Origin: Clostridium pasteurianum BC1
GTDB lineage: Bacteria; Bacillota; Clostridia; Clostridiales; Clostridiaceae
NCBI RefSeq assembly: GCF_000389635.1
Contig: NC_021182.1
Location: forward strand, 1,240,001-1,304,000
DNA length: 64,000 nucleotides
Direction of reading: 5' to 3'
The first letter of the stretch is position 1. Each line of letters opens with the position of its first letter. The translations under genes and the position numbers were made by a program. The notes under the pieces are model-generated. The model saw nothing but the letters and a program-made list of their open reading frames with translations, had not been told where the DNA came from and made no database searches. This document shows, in pieces, positions 26,098-34,707 of the stretch.

Positions 26098-26254
26098 GGC
26101 ATATTCAAATAAATAACTAGTCAGTATGCTAGCCTATTTTGAATCCTACTGCGTCAACAGAACCCTCAGATAGCCCACTATCATCAGAACCTGTTTCCTT
26201 GTATGATTCAAAATATTCGTCGCATCTTTGACTTACTATTTATTTTCACATGCC
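26098..26254 (-). repeat. Family D full-length MITE-like element (D1)
   Basis: This 157-bp element begins with GGCATATTCAAATAAATAAC and ends with the inverted form TATTTATTTTCACATGCC. A second nested pair, TTTTGAATC and GATTCAAAA, encloses a unique centre rich in AGAACC and ATCATC. No ORF is present. Its right edge abuts the stop codon of a small reverse-strand gene. Shorter relatives without the centre occur at 26925, 30070, 31994, 50968, 56869 and other places in the window. Confidence 0.82.
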
Positions 26255-26410
26255 TTATATAGATTTTCTCCTTTGAAAAAACATATCTAAAACTAGTAAA
26301 AATGCAGACAAAATCAGCACTATATTTATTAAATTACTTCCAGCCTTAAATATTATGCCTACTATAAAAAGTAGTAGAAAAAGACTGCTTATCCAACGTA
26401 AAAATTTCAT
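26255..26410 (-). CDS. Small two-helix membrane protein (lmo0937-like)
   Basis: The 51-codon protein on the reverse strand reads MKFLRWISSLFLLLFIVGII, then a short polar turn, and a second hydrophobic stretch LINIVLILSAFLLVLDMFF before a basic tail QRRKSI. GGAGGA lies six bases before the ATG (26408-26410), a strong sign of translation. The size and two-helix layout resemble the lmo0937-type small membrane proteins of Firmicutes, whose role is unknown. It is shorter than typical annotation cut-offs. Its stop codon touches the family D element. Confidence 0.7.
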   Translation of the reverse strand: MKFLRWISSLFLLLFIVGIIFKAGSNLINIVLILSAFLLVLDMFFQRRKSI

Positions 26411-26989
26411 GTGTATCCTCCGTGCAAATTATAGATAAACAATATGAAAACTTAATTTACATATTGATAAAATATAGTATTTTCAATGCTTTTTGTTTTG
26501 TTAAGGCAAAATTCATTATTGAAGTTGTTTATCTATATATTTGATTAATTTTTTGAAATTTATATTAAGTAACATTATTTATATTTTATCCAAGATAATA
26601 ATTAATATTCAAAAAAATATTTACTTGTATTTAAATGTAGGGATACATTTGCAATAATATATATTTTATTTATAATTGTTATTAAATCTTTTAAAAGATT
26701 TAATAAGTCTAATGTACTTTATTCAAGATGGCATTTTAAGATTATGATTTTCACAGGAATTTATAATAATTACTAAAACAATTAAAGTATTTTTAATAGG
26801 TAACTGTTAGTATGATAGTATTTTGCATTTTTGAATTATTATTTATTTTCGAATACCTAATAAATTATTAAATTGTATTTTAGAATGCTAAATTTGTTAA
26901 GAAGTTATTGACTTATTACTTGTGAGACATCTGAAAATAAATAGCAAGACAAAGATGTCTAATTAAAACAAATAGTTGGAGGGGTAAAA
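26411..26989. other. AT-rich intergenic stretch, mostly without recognisable features
   Basis: About 580 bases of very AT-rich DNA with no ORF that has a ribosome site. The only structure I see is the short family D hairpin at 26925-26960 upstream of the ECF S-component gene. A long leader for that gene is possible, but I could not recognise a known riboswitch in it. Confidence 0.5.
26925..26960. repeat. Short family D hairpin (D7)
   Basis: AGACATCT...AGATGTCT enclosing GAAAATAAATAGCAAGACAA. It is 36 bp and lies 30 bases before the ECF S-component gene, within its likely leader. Confidence 0.65.
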
Positions 26990-27556
26990 ATGGAATTAAA
27001 ACAAGCTAGAAGAAGGGTAAGTACTATTGACTTGGTACAGATAGCTTTAATGGCAGCAATAGTATATGTTGCCACAGCAATGATTAATGTACCAGTAGGT
27101 CTTGGATATAAAGGAGTAGTGCACCTAGGAGATAGTATGGTATTTCTTGCAGCAGTACTACTTAGGAAGAAAAAGGCAGCTTTAGCTGCGGCTATAGGAA
27201 TGAGTTTGTTCGATTTATTATCACCCTATTCTATATGGGCACCATATACTTTTGTTATAAAAGGAGTAATGGGTTATATTGCAGCAGTTATTGCCTATAG
27301 GAGTAGTTATAAAGGTGAAAATGTAATTAACAATATCTTTGGCTTTATTATTGCCGGAATCTGGATGATAGGGGCCTACTACTTTGCAGGAGTATTTATA
27401 GAGCATTTCTACACTAATGTGCCATTAAACCAAGCACTTATTATTGAATCAACTCATGTGCCGGGAAATATAGCACAGGTTATAGTTGGAATACTCATAG
27501 CAGTACCTATAAGTGAATTATTAATAAAAAATAATATTAAAAGAATCATAAAATAA
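26990..27556 (+). CDS. ECF transporter S-component, substrate unknown
   Basis: This 188-residue protein has about six membrane helices. The N-terminal DLVQIALMAAIVYVATAMIN carries the EcfT-docking alanine pattern of S-components, followed by VHLGDSMVFLAAVLL and AAAIGMSLFDLLSPYSIWAPYTFVIK, typical of vitamin-type S-units (HmpT/ThiW-like group). It probably imports a vitamin or precursor with a shared ECF module encoded elsewhere. The substrate cannot be fixed from sequence. GGAGGGG lies close before ATG 26990. Confidence 0.82.
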   Translation: MELKQARRRVSTIDLVQIALMAAIVYVATAMINVPVGLGYKGVVHLGDSMVFLAAVLLRKKKAALAAAIGMSLFDLLSPYSIWAPYTFVIKGVMGYIAAVIAYRSSYKGENVINNIFGFIIAGIWMIGAYYFAGVFIEHFYTNVPLNQALIIESTHVPGNIAQVIVGILIAVPISELLIKNNIKRIIK

Positions 27557-27584
27557 AAGAGAGGTAAATCCTCTCTTTTATTGC
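27554..27584. terminator. Bidirectional terminator
   Basis: AAAAGAGAGG (27556-27565) pairs with CCTCTCTTTT (27571-27580). It has U-rich tails both ways and separates two convergent genes. Confidence 0.85.
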
Positions 27585-27586
27585 TA

Positions 27587-27751
27587 TTACTCTCTGTGGA
27601 AATTGTTTCTGTTAGCTTTTCTTGATCTTCTACAATCAGGACATCTAACTGGATCATTTTCAAATCCTTTTTCTTTGTAGAATGCTTGTTCACCTTCAGT
27701 GAAAACAAATTCCTTTCCACAGTCTTTACATACGATAGTCTTATCAGCCAT
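27587..27751 (-). CDS. Small zinc-ribbon protein
   Basis: This 54-residue protein has two CxxC pairs, VCKDCGKEF (C8, C11) and VRCPDCRRS (C37, C40), forming a zinc ribbon, with the typical FVFTEGEQAFYKEKGFENDP between. It belongs to the widespread clostridial zinc-ribbon family of unknown role, possibly nucleic-acid or ribosome related. The start is ATG 27751 behind AGGAGG; the frame extends upstream but without a site. The tail SRKANRNNFHRE is basic. Confidence 0.88.
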   Translation of the reverse strand: MADKTIVCKDCGKEFVFTEGEQAFYKEKGFENDPVRCPDCRRSRKANRNNFHRE

Positions 27752-27933
27752 TATAAAAAACCTCCTTGAAAATATCATAGGAATAATGTATCTTGATAAT
27801 TAACCTTCTCCTATGATAAAAGAGGAGTTGAAATCACCTTGATAATTAACCTACTGAATTATGAGTAGTTTACTCTATGGATTATTATAACATATAGATT
27901 GGAAAATTCAACATTATTAATTTATTTAATTTA

Positions 27934-27976
27934 ATCAACAAAAAACAAATATATCATTTGTTTTTTGTTGATTTTG
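27934..27976. repeat. Strong AT-rich hairpin upstream of the GGDEF gene
   Basis: AATCAACAAAAAACAAAT pairs over its whole length with ATTTGTTTTTTGTTGATT around a short loop. It may be a terminator facing either way or an attenuator. A partial direct repeat, CTTGATAATTAACCT, occurs twice nearby (27793 and 27839 region). Confidence 0.6.
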
Positions 27977-28031
27977 AAATATAATTATTATAGTGATAAC
28001 ATATATGATATAAAAGGGAAAGTGTAGAATT

Positions 28032-29117
28032 ATGGATAAAAAAGATGATATTCAATCACAATTTTTAAAGCTTAAAGAGGAATTTGAAACTTATCAGAAC
28101 TTTGCAGAAAGTACTATTCAAATGATGAATGAAAAGAACACACAATTAGAGAAGAAATTAGACTCACTTACTAACATTGTAGAGGTAAGTAAATATATTA
28201 ACTCCAATGTAAGTGCTGATAATCTTATTACTATGATTAATGATATGATTATTGGCATATTGGGAGTTATATATTCTTCCATTTGTCTTATAGATAAAGC
28301 TACAAATCATTTAATAGTGAAAGCTACAAATATTAAGAGCTGTAAGCTTGATTTTGAAAATGATGAATTTTTTAAAAGTCTTAATAATGAGCAGCCCTTT
28401 GTGCTCAATTGCAAGGATTCTATATTTTTGGGATGTAATAGTAAAGCAAATATTCACTCAGCAATAGGTGTACCAGTATATCTTAGAGATGAGTTTAGGG
28501 GATATATAATAGTAGAACATACGCTTTTTAATTTTTTTAGTCATGATCACATAACATTTATATCTGCCATTGCAAACCAAATAGCTATAGCTCTTGAAAA
28601 TAATTTTCTATATAATCAGGTTAAAGAGAGTTCTATTAGAGATCCCCTTATGGGAATATACAATAGAAAGTATTTTTTCGAGTTTTTAGAAAAAAAACTA
28701 TTGCAGAAACGGAAAAAGGAATTTGCAATTGTAATGATGGATATAGATAATTTTAAGAGATTTAATGATTCTTATGGCCATCAATTTGGAGATAAAGTAC
28801 TTATATCTGTAGTTAATATATTAAAAGATGGTATGGAAGACATGGATTGTTTGGCTCGATACGGTGGAGAAGAGATAGTTATATACATAAGTAAAGCTTA
28901 TAATCATGGAGAGGTTTTTAATAGAATAGAGGAGATAAGGAAAAGAATTTGTGAAAATATTGTGGAGTATGATGGAAATAAGAAATCTATATCGGCTAGC
29001 TTTGGTATAAGTTATTATCCACAAAATGGGAATACAGTGCAAAAAGTATTAAGTGTAGCAGATTCAATGCTTTATGAAGCTAAAAATTCAGGGAGAAATA
29101 AAGTTGTTACTATCTAA
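28032..29117 (+). CDS. GAF-GGDEF diguanylate cyclase
   Basis: This 361-residue protein has an N-terminal coiled region (1-50), a GAF-type sensor domain (about 50-195) and a GGDEF domain (about 200-361). The active-site loop is ARYGGEEIVIYI (GGEEI, catalytically competent form), preceded by RDPLMGIYNRKYFFEFL and MMDIDNFKRFNDSYGH. It should make cyclic di-GMP in response to a cytoplasmic signal. No membrane segment is present. It lies alone behind a strong hairpin. I see no RxxD-type inhibitory site immediately before GGEEI. Confidence 0.93.
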   Translation: MDKKDDIQSQFLKLKEEFETYQNFAESTIQMMNEKNTQLEKKLDSLTNIVEVSKYINSNVSADNLITMINDMIIGILGVIYSSICLIDKATNHLIVKATNIKSCKLDFENDEFFKSLNNEQPFVLNCKDSIFLGCNSKANIHSAIGVPVYLRDEFRGYIIVEHTLFNFFSHDHITFISAIANQIAIALENNFLYNQVKESSIRDPLMGIYNRKYFFEFLEKKLLQKRKKEFAIVMMDIDNFKRFNDSYGHQFGDKVLISVVNILKDGMEDMDCLARYGGEEIVIYISKAYNHGEVFNRIEEIRKRICENIVEYDGNKKSISASFGISYYPQNGNTVQKVLSVADSMLYEAKNSGRNKVVTI

Positions 29118-29206
29118 TCCTAATCACTATGCACGAGTTATTTTGTGTGAATATAATTTTCGATATTTTACAATAGTACTGAAAAAAATAAAGTTGAACA
29201 AGGTTA

Positions 29207-30034
29207 TTAGGATAATCTAAAAATTAATTCAGCTATTCCAATAATCAATTCCAGAAGTATCAATACGATAACCATTATTTCTAGTTTAGTACCTCTTTTT
29301 TCATGAGAAAGAGAAGAAAATACAGAAGTTATGTCTTTTAATACTTCAGTTTTATGAGATATCTTTTTATACCTATCCTGTATTTCAAAGAGCTCAGATA
29401 TTTCGGAAAAGAAATTTTCTATATCCTCATTATCCCAAGCAGATTTTGGTTTATCAAGTAGCATAAGATAGGATAGAGTATCATATTTAAATCTTAAAAC
29501 TTTAGCTGAGGTCTTAGAAATTTCAATATCTGACATATTGAATTTACCTTTATCAAGATAATCTATTACATCTTCTATATTATCTAAAAGCTTATCTATA
29601 TTCATTTCAATTTTATGTAGGGATGTGGATTTCGAAAGTACCAGAGATATTATATCAAGATAGTAGGGCCTGAATTCATTTGAGGTCATAAGATCATTAT
29701 ATAGTGCATATTCATAATCCGAAGATACTTCTAGATTATATTCATCTATATACTCGCTAGGAGTATTATTTCTGAGAATTTCATCTATTTCCTTCAAATA
29801 TTTTATAACATCTTGAATTTCATGATATTCCATGTTAATAAATACTAATGAACCATAATGATAAATATATACAGTTTTGTTATTTGGAACTTTAAGAATT
29901 CCATTTAATCTGTTATCTGTGAGGACTAAAGGATCCCCCCACTTGAATTTCTTATTTATTCCAAAATGATCAGCTATGATGTTTAAATTTATTTCGCTAC
30001 TTAGTACAAGAGATTTAAAACTCCAACCCTGCAT
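29207..30034 (-). CDS. RMD1/YagE (DUF155)-family protein
   Basis: This 275-residue protein has an N-terminal beta-rich part with VYIYHYGSLVFINM (about 54-67), a long helical middle with LDKPKSAWDNEDIENFFSEI, a coiled stretch EIQDRYKKISHKTEVLKDI, and one C-terminal membrane helix (about 251-272). This is the layout of DUF155 proteins, whose eukaryotic relatives are mitochondrial RMD1/RMND1. The bacterial function is unknown. A GGAAAGGA site precedes ATG 30034. It is convergent with the GGDEF gene. Confidence 0.82.
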   Translation of the reverse strand: MQGWSFKSLVLSSEINLNIIADHFGINKKFKWGDPLVLTDNRLNGILKVPNNKTVYIYHYGSLVFINMEYHEIQDVIKYLKEIDEILRNNTPSEYIDEYNLEVSSDYEYALYNDLMTSNEFRPYYLDIISLVLSKSTSLHKIEMNIDKLLDNIEDVIDYLDKGKFNMSDIEISKTSAKVLRFKYDTLSYLMLLDKPKSAWDNEDIENFFSEISELFEIQDRYKKISHKTEVLKDITSVFSSLSHEKRGTKLEIMVIVLILLELIIGIAELIFRLS

Positions 30035-30069
30035 GAATAAAATCTTCCTTTCCAGTAAATGATTATTAA

Positions 30070-30135
30070 GGCATATGAAAAAAATAGTAAGTTAAAGATG
30101 CTAGCATACTAACTAATTATATATTTGAATATGCC
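30070..30135 (+). repeat. Family D short element (D2)
   Basis: The 66-bp element runs from GGCATATGAAAA to TTTGAATATGCC, with GATGCTAGCATACTAACTA in the middle. It equals the two ends of D1 joined without the centre, in opposite orientation. It lies in the divergent promoter region before tyrS. Confidence 0.78.
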
Positions 30136-30245
30136 TAAATTCTATCACAAAAATAAGTTTATATACAGTATATTATTGATAATTATGAAATTTACATATA
30201 TACTAATAAAATAGGTGAAAATTTTAGCTTTATGGAGTGATTTAA

Positions 30246-31466
30246 TTGTCAAGTGTAGTAGATACTTTAATAGAACGTGGATTTATAAAACAGTTTACAC
30301 ATGAAGAAGAGATAAAAGAGCTTCTTGAAAAGGAAAAGATAACTTTTTACATAGGTATTGATCCAACAGCTGACAGCTTACATATTGGTCATTTTTTAGC
30401 TCTTATGCTTATGTCACATATGCAAAAGGCAGGGCACAGACCAATAGTGCTCATGGGTGGAGGAACAGCTATGATCGGTGACCCATCAGGTAAGACAGAT
30501 ATGAGAAAGATGCTTACAAAGGAAGATATTGACCATAATGTAGAGTGTATAAAGGCGCAGGTAAGTAGGTTTATTGATTTTAGTGATGGTAAAGCAATTT
30601 TAGCAAACAATGCTGATTGGCTTATGAATTTAAATTATGTAAACTTTTTAAGAGAAGTAGGAGTACATTTTTCTGTAAATAGAATGCTTACAGCAGAATG
30701 CTATAAGCAAAGATTAGAAAAAGGTCTTACATTCTTGGAATTTAACTATATGCTTATGCAGGGTTATGACTTTTTGCAGCTGAATAAAAAGTATAACTGC
30801 GTAATGGAACTAGGTGGAGATGATCAGTGGTCAAATATGATTTCAGGTGTAGAACTTATTAGAAGAAAAGAAGGTAAACCAGCTTATGCCATGACAGCTA
30901 CACTACTTACTAATAGTGAGGGTAAGAAAATGGGAAAAACTGAAAGTGGTGCTGTATGGCTTGACACTGAAAAAACTACACCTTATGATTTCTATCAGTA
31001 TTGGAGAAATGTAGCTGATTCTGATGTAGAAAAATGTCTTTCTCTTTTAACTTTTGTTCCTATGGATGAGGTAAAAAGACTTGGAGCATTAAAGGATGCA
31101 GCAATAAATGAGGCAAAAAAGATACTTGCATTTGAAGTTACAAAGCTTGTTCATGGAGAAGAGGAAGCTGAAAAAGCTGAAAGAGCAGCAGAAGCACTTT
31201 TCTCAGGTGGAAAAGATATGAGTAATGTTCCTACAGTATCCATAACTAAAGAGATGCTTGGAGGACCACTTCTGGATGCATTGGTTTATACAAAGATAAT
31301 ACCTTCAAAATCAGAAGGAAGAAGACTCGTACAACAGGGTGGTATTGTAGTAAATGATACTAAAATTACAGAAGTAAATGCATTGATAAGTGAAGATGAC
31401 TTTAAAGATGGCAGTGTTCTCTTAAAAAGAGGAAAGAAGAAATTTTATAAAATAGTAGTGGAATAG
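30246..31466 (+). CDS. tyrS: Tyrosyl-tRNA synthetase
   Basis: TyrRS charges tRNA-Tyr in the cytosol. The protein has 406 residues, as usual. Class I motifs: [11 protein letters not shown] (about 44-47) and the KMSKS-equivalent [12 protein letters not shown] (about 227-232). [15 protein letters not shown] and [14 protein letters not shown] are typical of bacterial TyrRS. A C-terminal S4 RNA-binding domain (about 340-406) includes [16 protein letters not shown]. The start is TTG 30246 after GGAGTGA. I do not see a T-box in the short upstream region. A terminator follows. Confidence 0.96.
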   Translation: MSSVVDTLIERGFIKQFTHEEEIKELLEKEKITFYIGIDPTADSLHIGHFLALMLMSHMQKAGHRPIVLMGGGTAMIGDPSGKTDMRKMLTKEDIDHNVECIKAQVSRFIDFSDGKAILANNADWLMNLNYVNFLREVGVHFSVNRMLTAECYKQRLEKGLTFLEFNYMLMQGYDFLQLNKKYNCVMELGGDDQWSNMISGVELIRRKEGKPAYAMTATLLTNSEGKKMGKTESGAVWLDTEKTTPYDFYQYWRNVADSDVEKCLSLLTFVPMDEVKRLGALKDAAINEAKKILAFEVTKLVHGEEEAEKAERAAEALFSGGKDMSNVPTVSITKEMLGGPLLDALVYTKIIPSKSEGRRLVQQGGIVVNDTKITEVNALISEDDFKDGSVLLKRGKKKFYKIVVE

Positions 31467-31564
31467 TGTATATTATATAATTAAGAGAAGAATATAGCTT
31501 ACAAAAAAACAAAAAGACTTTGGATCTGATTCAAAGATATTTATGGTATGTGCTATCAAATAAA

Positions 31565-31608
31565 AATACAGCTTCAGGTGAATATCATCTGAAGCTGTAT
31601 TTTTATTG
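31565..31608 (+). terminator. Intrinsic terminator after tyrS
   Basis: AATACAGCTTCAG and CTGAAGCTGTATT form a 13-bp stem around GTGAATATCAT, ending in TTTTATT. Confidence 0.88.
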
Positions 31609-31637
31609 CAATTAAATATTAAGGTAGATTTTGTACA

Positions 31638-31763
31638 TTTATCCGATGACTAGCCGCTGTAATACTCCACCTTCTAAAGCTGGAGATAACAGCGGCACGT
31701 CCCTGGATAATTCATCTAAACTCAGCGGGAATGCAAACTCCCACTGAGTAAGATTCATTGATG
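31638..31763 (+). repeat. Family A two-hairpin element, copy A3
   Basis: 126 bp. Hairpin 1 is CCGCTGT...ACAGCGG with inner CTCCA/TGGAG. The linker is ACGTCCCTGGATAATTCATC, and hairpin 2 is CTCAGCGGGA...TCCCACTGAG. Compared with the cbiE copy, several stem differences are paired (T-A to C-G in hairpin 1; CTTGTTGGG/CCCAACAAG to CTCAGCGGG/CCCACTGAG). It lies between the tyrS terminator and the ylqG-like gene. No gene is in this 640-bp gap. Confidence 0.88.
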
Positions 31764-31993
31764 CCACTAGTAATATTTATAGCTTTATCTTGAGGGGTAT
31801 TTTTCCACATGCAGAAATTTCAGCACTTACTGAAAAGTATTATATGTATTACAATCTAAATTATATAATTTAACAAGTGAAAAAATACAATAAATTAACG
31901 ATAATATATAATATATAAAACTATTAAATTACAAAATAATTATAATAAGATAGAGTATATTTAATTAGATAAAGTATTATACAGGTTCGCTTA

Positions 31994-32060
31994 AGTCATG
32001 ATAAATAAATAACTAGCTAGTATACTAGTGTATTTTTGACTTGCTATTTATTTTCATATG
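31994..32060 (+). repeat. Family D short element (D3)
   Basis: GTCATGATAAATAAATAACT at the left and CTTGCTATTTATTTTCATAT at the right, with CTAGTATACTAGTG between. It ends about 30 bases before the ribosome site of the ylqG-like gene. Confidence 0.7.
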
Positions 32061-32108
32061 TTTAATTGTAGATTTTATAAGATTAATTTAAGAGAGGGGG
32101 GTACTATA

Positions 32109-33563
32109 ATGGCTGGAATATCAAATGTTAATAATCTTGTGCAGTATAATGCTGGGAAAGCTGTTCGTAAACTTAGTTTTGAAATCGGTGAAGTATTTTC
32201 TGCTAAAATATTGGATGAAAATACTGGTGAAGGTGAGGCTGTGCTAAAATTAAATGATGGCTGGAAATTTAGTGCCAAGCTTACCAAGGATATAAATTAT
32301 GATGCCAATATTTTTAATAAATTTATTGTAGAGGGCTATGAAGAGGGTAAAATAAAGATTAAAATACTTCCACATAATTTAGAAAATAATGGCACTTTAA
32401 TTGATTCACAACAGGATATTTTAAGAGGCTATATAGCAAATACATACAGTAAAGAAGATTACAATATACTAAAATCTTTATTGGAGCATAACATACCACT
32501 TACTAAAGAGAATATTTCAAATGTGAAATCACTTTTAAAATTTAAAGATAATATAATTGAAAATCCTAATAAAGAAGATGAGTTTATAAATCAATACATA
32601 GTAAAAAATAATATAGATGTGAATAGTGATAAAGGCAAGGAAGTAAAAAAATTATTGGAAAGCTTTTTTAAAGAATTAAAGGGTCTTAGCCTGGAAGAAC
32701 TTACTTCTTTTATTGAAAATGGAATAGAAATTAATGGAGACAATATAAAAAGCTTTAATAAAATTTTTAAACAGGATGCAGCTATATACAAATCCTTAGA
32801 AGTTATAAATGATAAAATAAATCAACTTAATATATTTGAGGAGCAAAAAGATGCATTAAAGCAACAAATTCCAGAGAAGGTGTCTGATAAAATTTTAGGT
32901 AATGAAGTTGCTAACAAAGAAATAGATAATATGGTCGCTGTAGATGAAAAAAATAATTTAAATAAATCAATAGAAAATATCTTAAATAATAAGTTAAATG
33001 TCAGTTTAAATAATGATTTAAATAAGACAGTTATCAATGAAATAAATTTTAAAATTAATTTCATGAAGGGCACTATTAAAGAGCTGATTAGTAAAGGGAA
33101 TTTAAATAGAGAAAGCTTAGAAAAAATATCAAATATTTTAGGAAATAATATAAATGATATAAAATTATTCAATGTTATATCTGAAGGATATTATTATGTA
33201 GATATACCCTTGAATTTTAAAGATAATGATTATATTTTTAAGTTTATTGTTAAGGATGATAGAAAAAGTGGGAAAAAAATAGACTCAAAAAATGTAAAGT
33301 TAATAGCTTCAATTAAAACTGTAAATATGGGTGTAATAGATACTTTTATAACTGTAAATAATAAGAACCTAAATGTGGATATAAAATCAGAACACAAGTG
33401 GGTTAAACTTTTGAAAGCAGCTAAAGATAACTTTTTAAATAAGATAGATATGGGGTATACAGTAAGTTTAAAGGTAAAACCAAAAGAAAGTGAAGTTGAC
33501 ATAGCAAGTTGTCGAAGTTTTTTTAATAATGAGTGTAGTAATAATATAGATAGAAGGGTGTAA
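32109..33563 (+). CDS. YlqG-like / hook-length-control-like protein of unknown function
   Basis: This 484-residue soluble protein is Lys/Asn/Ile-rich. An N-terminal part (about 20-85) contains EVFSAKILDENTGEGEAVLK, a beta-type pattern. A long helical, repetitive-looking middle holds NIENILNNKL-type stretches (about 120-340). A C-terminal beta-rich domain (about 345-460) has YYVDIPLNFKDNDYIFKFIV. The start is ATG 32109 behind a G-rich site; a GTT-preceded ORF extension to 32058 is not needed. It precedes a YlqH/FlhB-tail gene as ylqG does in Bacillus. A role linked to type III export is inferred, not shown. Confidence 0.68.
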   Translation: MAGISNVNNLVQYNAGKAVRKLSFEIGEVFSAKILDENTGEGEAVLKLNDGWKFSAKLTKDINYDANIFNKFIVEGYEEGKIKIKILPHNLENNGTLIDSQQDILRGYIANTYSKEDYNILKSLLEHNIPLTKENISNVKSLLKFKDNIIENPNKEDEFINQYIVKNNIDVNSDKGKEVKKLLESFFKELKGLSLEELTSFIENGIEINGDNIKSFNKIFKQDAAIYKSLEVINDKINQLNIFEEQKDALKQQIPEKVSDKILGNEVANKEIDNMVAVDEKNNLNKSIENILNNKLNVSLNNDLNKTVINEINFKINFMKGTIKELISKGNLNRESLEKISNILGNNINDIKLFNVISEGYYYVDIPLNFKDNDYIFKFIVKDDRKSGKKIDSKNVKLIASIKTVNMGVIDTFITVNNKNLNVDIKSEHKWVKLLKAAKDNFLNKIDMGYTVSLKVKPKESEVDIASCRSFFNNECSNNIDRRV

Positions 33564-33589
33564 ATACATCGAATTTAGGAGGAATATAA

Positions 33590-33877
33590 ATGCCTTATGA
33601 AAGGAAAAAAGCAGCGGCTTTGAAATATGATAAAGGCTATGAAGCACCATTGGTTACAGCAGCAGGAGTTGGTGCGCTAGCAGATAAGATTGTAGAAAAA
33701 GCTGATGAAAATAAGGTGCCTATAGTGTATAATAAGGAGTTAGCAGATTTATTATTAAATGTAGATATAGGTGACAGCATACCTACAGAATTATATGAAA
33801 TAGTTGCAGAGGTAATAAACTATGTCATGGATATAGACGATAATTTAAATCAGCAAACTGAAAAAACACCAAAGTAA
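33590..33877 (+). CDS. FlhB C-terminal-domain homologue (YlqH/FlhX type)
   Basis: This 95-residue protein matches the cytoplasmic tail of FlhB/YscU export switch proteins: RKKAAALKYDKGYEAPLVTAAGVGALADKI, then NKVPIVYNKELADLLLNVDIGDSIP. In full FlhB the tail self-cleaves at NPTH; here the aligned segment reads YEAPLV, so the NPTH site is missing and the domain stands free of any membrane part. Free FlhB tails (FlhX, YlqH) can replace parts of FlhB. No flagellar genes are nearby. AGGAGG precedes ATG 33590; 26 bases behind the ylqG-like gene. Confidence 0.85.
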   Translation: MPYERKKAAALKYDKGYEAPLVTAAGVGALADKIVEKADENKVPIVYNKELADLLLNVDIGDSIPTELYEIVAEVINYVMDIDDNLNQQTEKTPK

Positions 33878-33959
33878 GGGATAGTTAATAATCAATCCTA
33901 TTAATGTTGTAGAATCATTTTTTAATTGAATACTTGCTAATAGACAAGGAGGGAAATTA

Positions 33960-34652
33960 ATGGCTTTATACGCTATATCAGACCTTCATTTAGCTTTAAG
34001 TGGAGACAAACCAATGGATGTATTTGGCGATAATTGGTATAAACATGACGAAAAAATAAAAAATAATTGGTTAGCTAATATTACAGAAAAAGATACAGTA
34101 CTGGTTGCAGGTGATATATCATGGTCTATGCACATGGAAGAGGGAATAAAAGATCTGGAATGGATTCATAAGCTACCAGGTACCAAGATATTTGTAAAGG
34201 GAAATCATGACTACTTTTGGACTTCTATAACTAAGTTGAATAAACTTTATGAAGATATGAAATTTATACAAAATAACTTTTACACATACGGAGGTTATGC
34301 TATTTGTGGAACAAGAGGCTGGAATAATCCCAAGTTTGAAAGCTTTACAGAGCATGATGAAAAAATATATAAAAGAGAACTTATAAGATTAAAATTATCC
34401 TTAGATGCCGCTGTTAAAAGTGGATATAATAAAATAATAGTAATGATTCATTTTCCGCCTTTTTCTGAGAAAGAAGAGGATAATGCTATGACTGCTTTAT
34501 TAGAAGAATATAAAGTAGAAAAAATAATTTATGGCCATTTACATGGAAGTTCACTTCAAAAAATAAAGTCAGTAGTTAAAAAGAATAATTTAGAGTATAT
34601 AATAACTTCCTGTGATTATGTAAATTTTGCCCCAATAAAAATTTTAACATGA
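33960..34652 (+). CDS. Metallophosphoesterase (calcineurin-like)
   Basis: This 230-residue cytosolic protein has the standard metal-site motifs in order: YAISDLHLAL (D-x-H, about 7-9), LVAGDISWSM (GD, about 49), FVKGNHDYFW (GNHD, about 79-82), VMIHFPPFS (H, about 163) and IIYGHLHGSS (GHLH, about 193-196). The substrate is unknown. It belongs to the YkuE-like bacterial group that often acts on nucleotides or phosphoesters. The GGAGG site is close before ATG 33960. Confidence 0.92.
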   Translation: MALYAISDLHLALSGDKPMDVFGDNWYKHDEKIKNNWLANITEKDTVLVAGDISWSMHMEEGIKDLEWIHKLPGTKIFVKGNHDYFWTSITKLNKLYEDMKFIQNNFYTYGGYAICGTRGWNNPKFESFTEHDEKIYKRELIRLKLSLDAAVKSGYNKIIVMIHFPPFSEKEEDNAMTALLEEYKVEKIIYGHLHGSSLQKIKSVVKKNNLEYIITSCDYVNFAPIKILT

Positions 34653-34707
34653 TTTTTATTGAGGCTGTATTATATATGTATCAAGAAACAAAATAAGCTA
34701 TATTATT

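Noticed and set aside
26640-26900. Riboswitch in the leader of the ECF S-component gene
   Set aside because: I could not recognise any conserved core (TPP, FMN, cobalamin, preQ1 or tetrahydrofolate) in this AT-rich stretch.
30137-30245. T-box leader for tyrS
   Set aside because: The region between the family D element and the start is only about 110 bases and shows neither the GGTACC-type T-box core nor a terminator.
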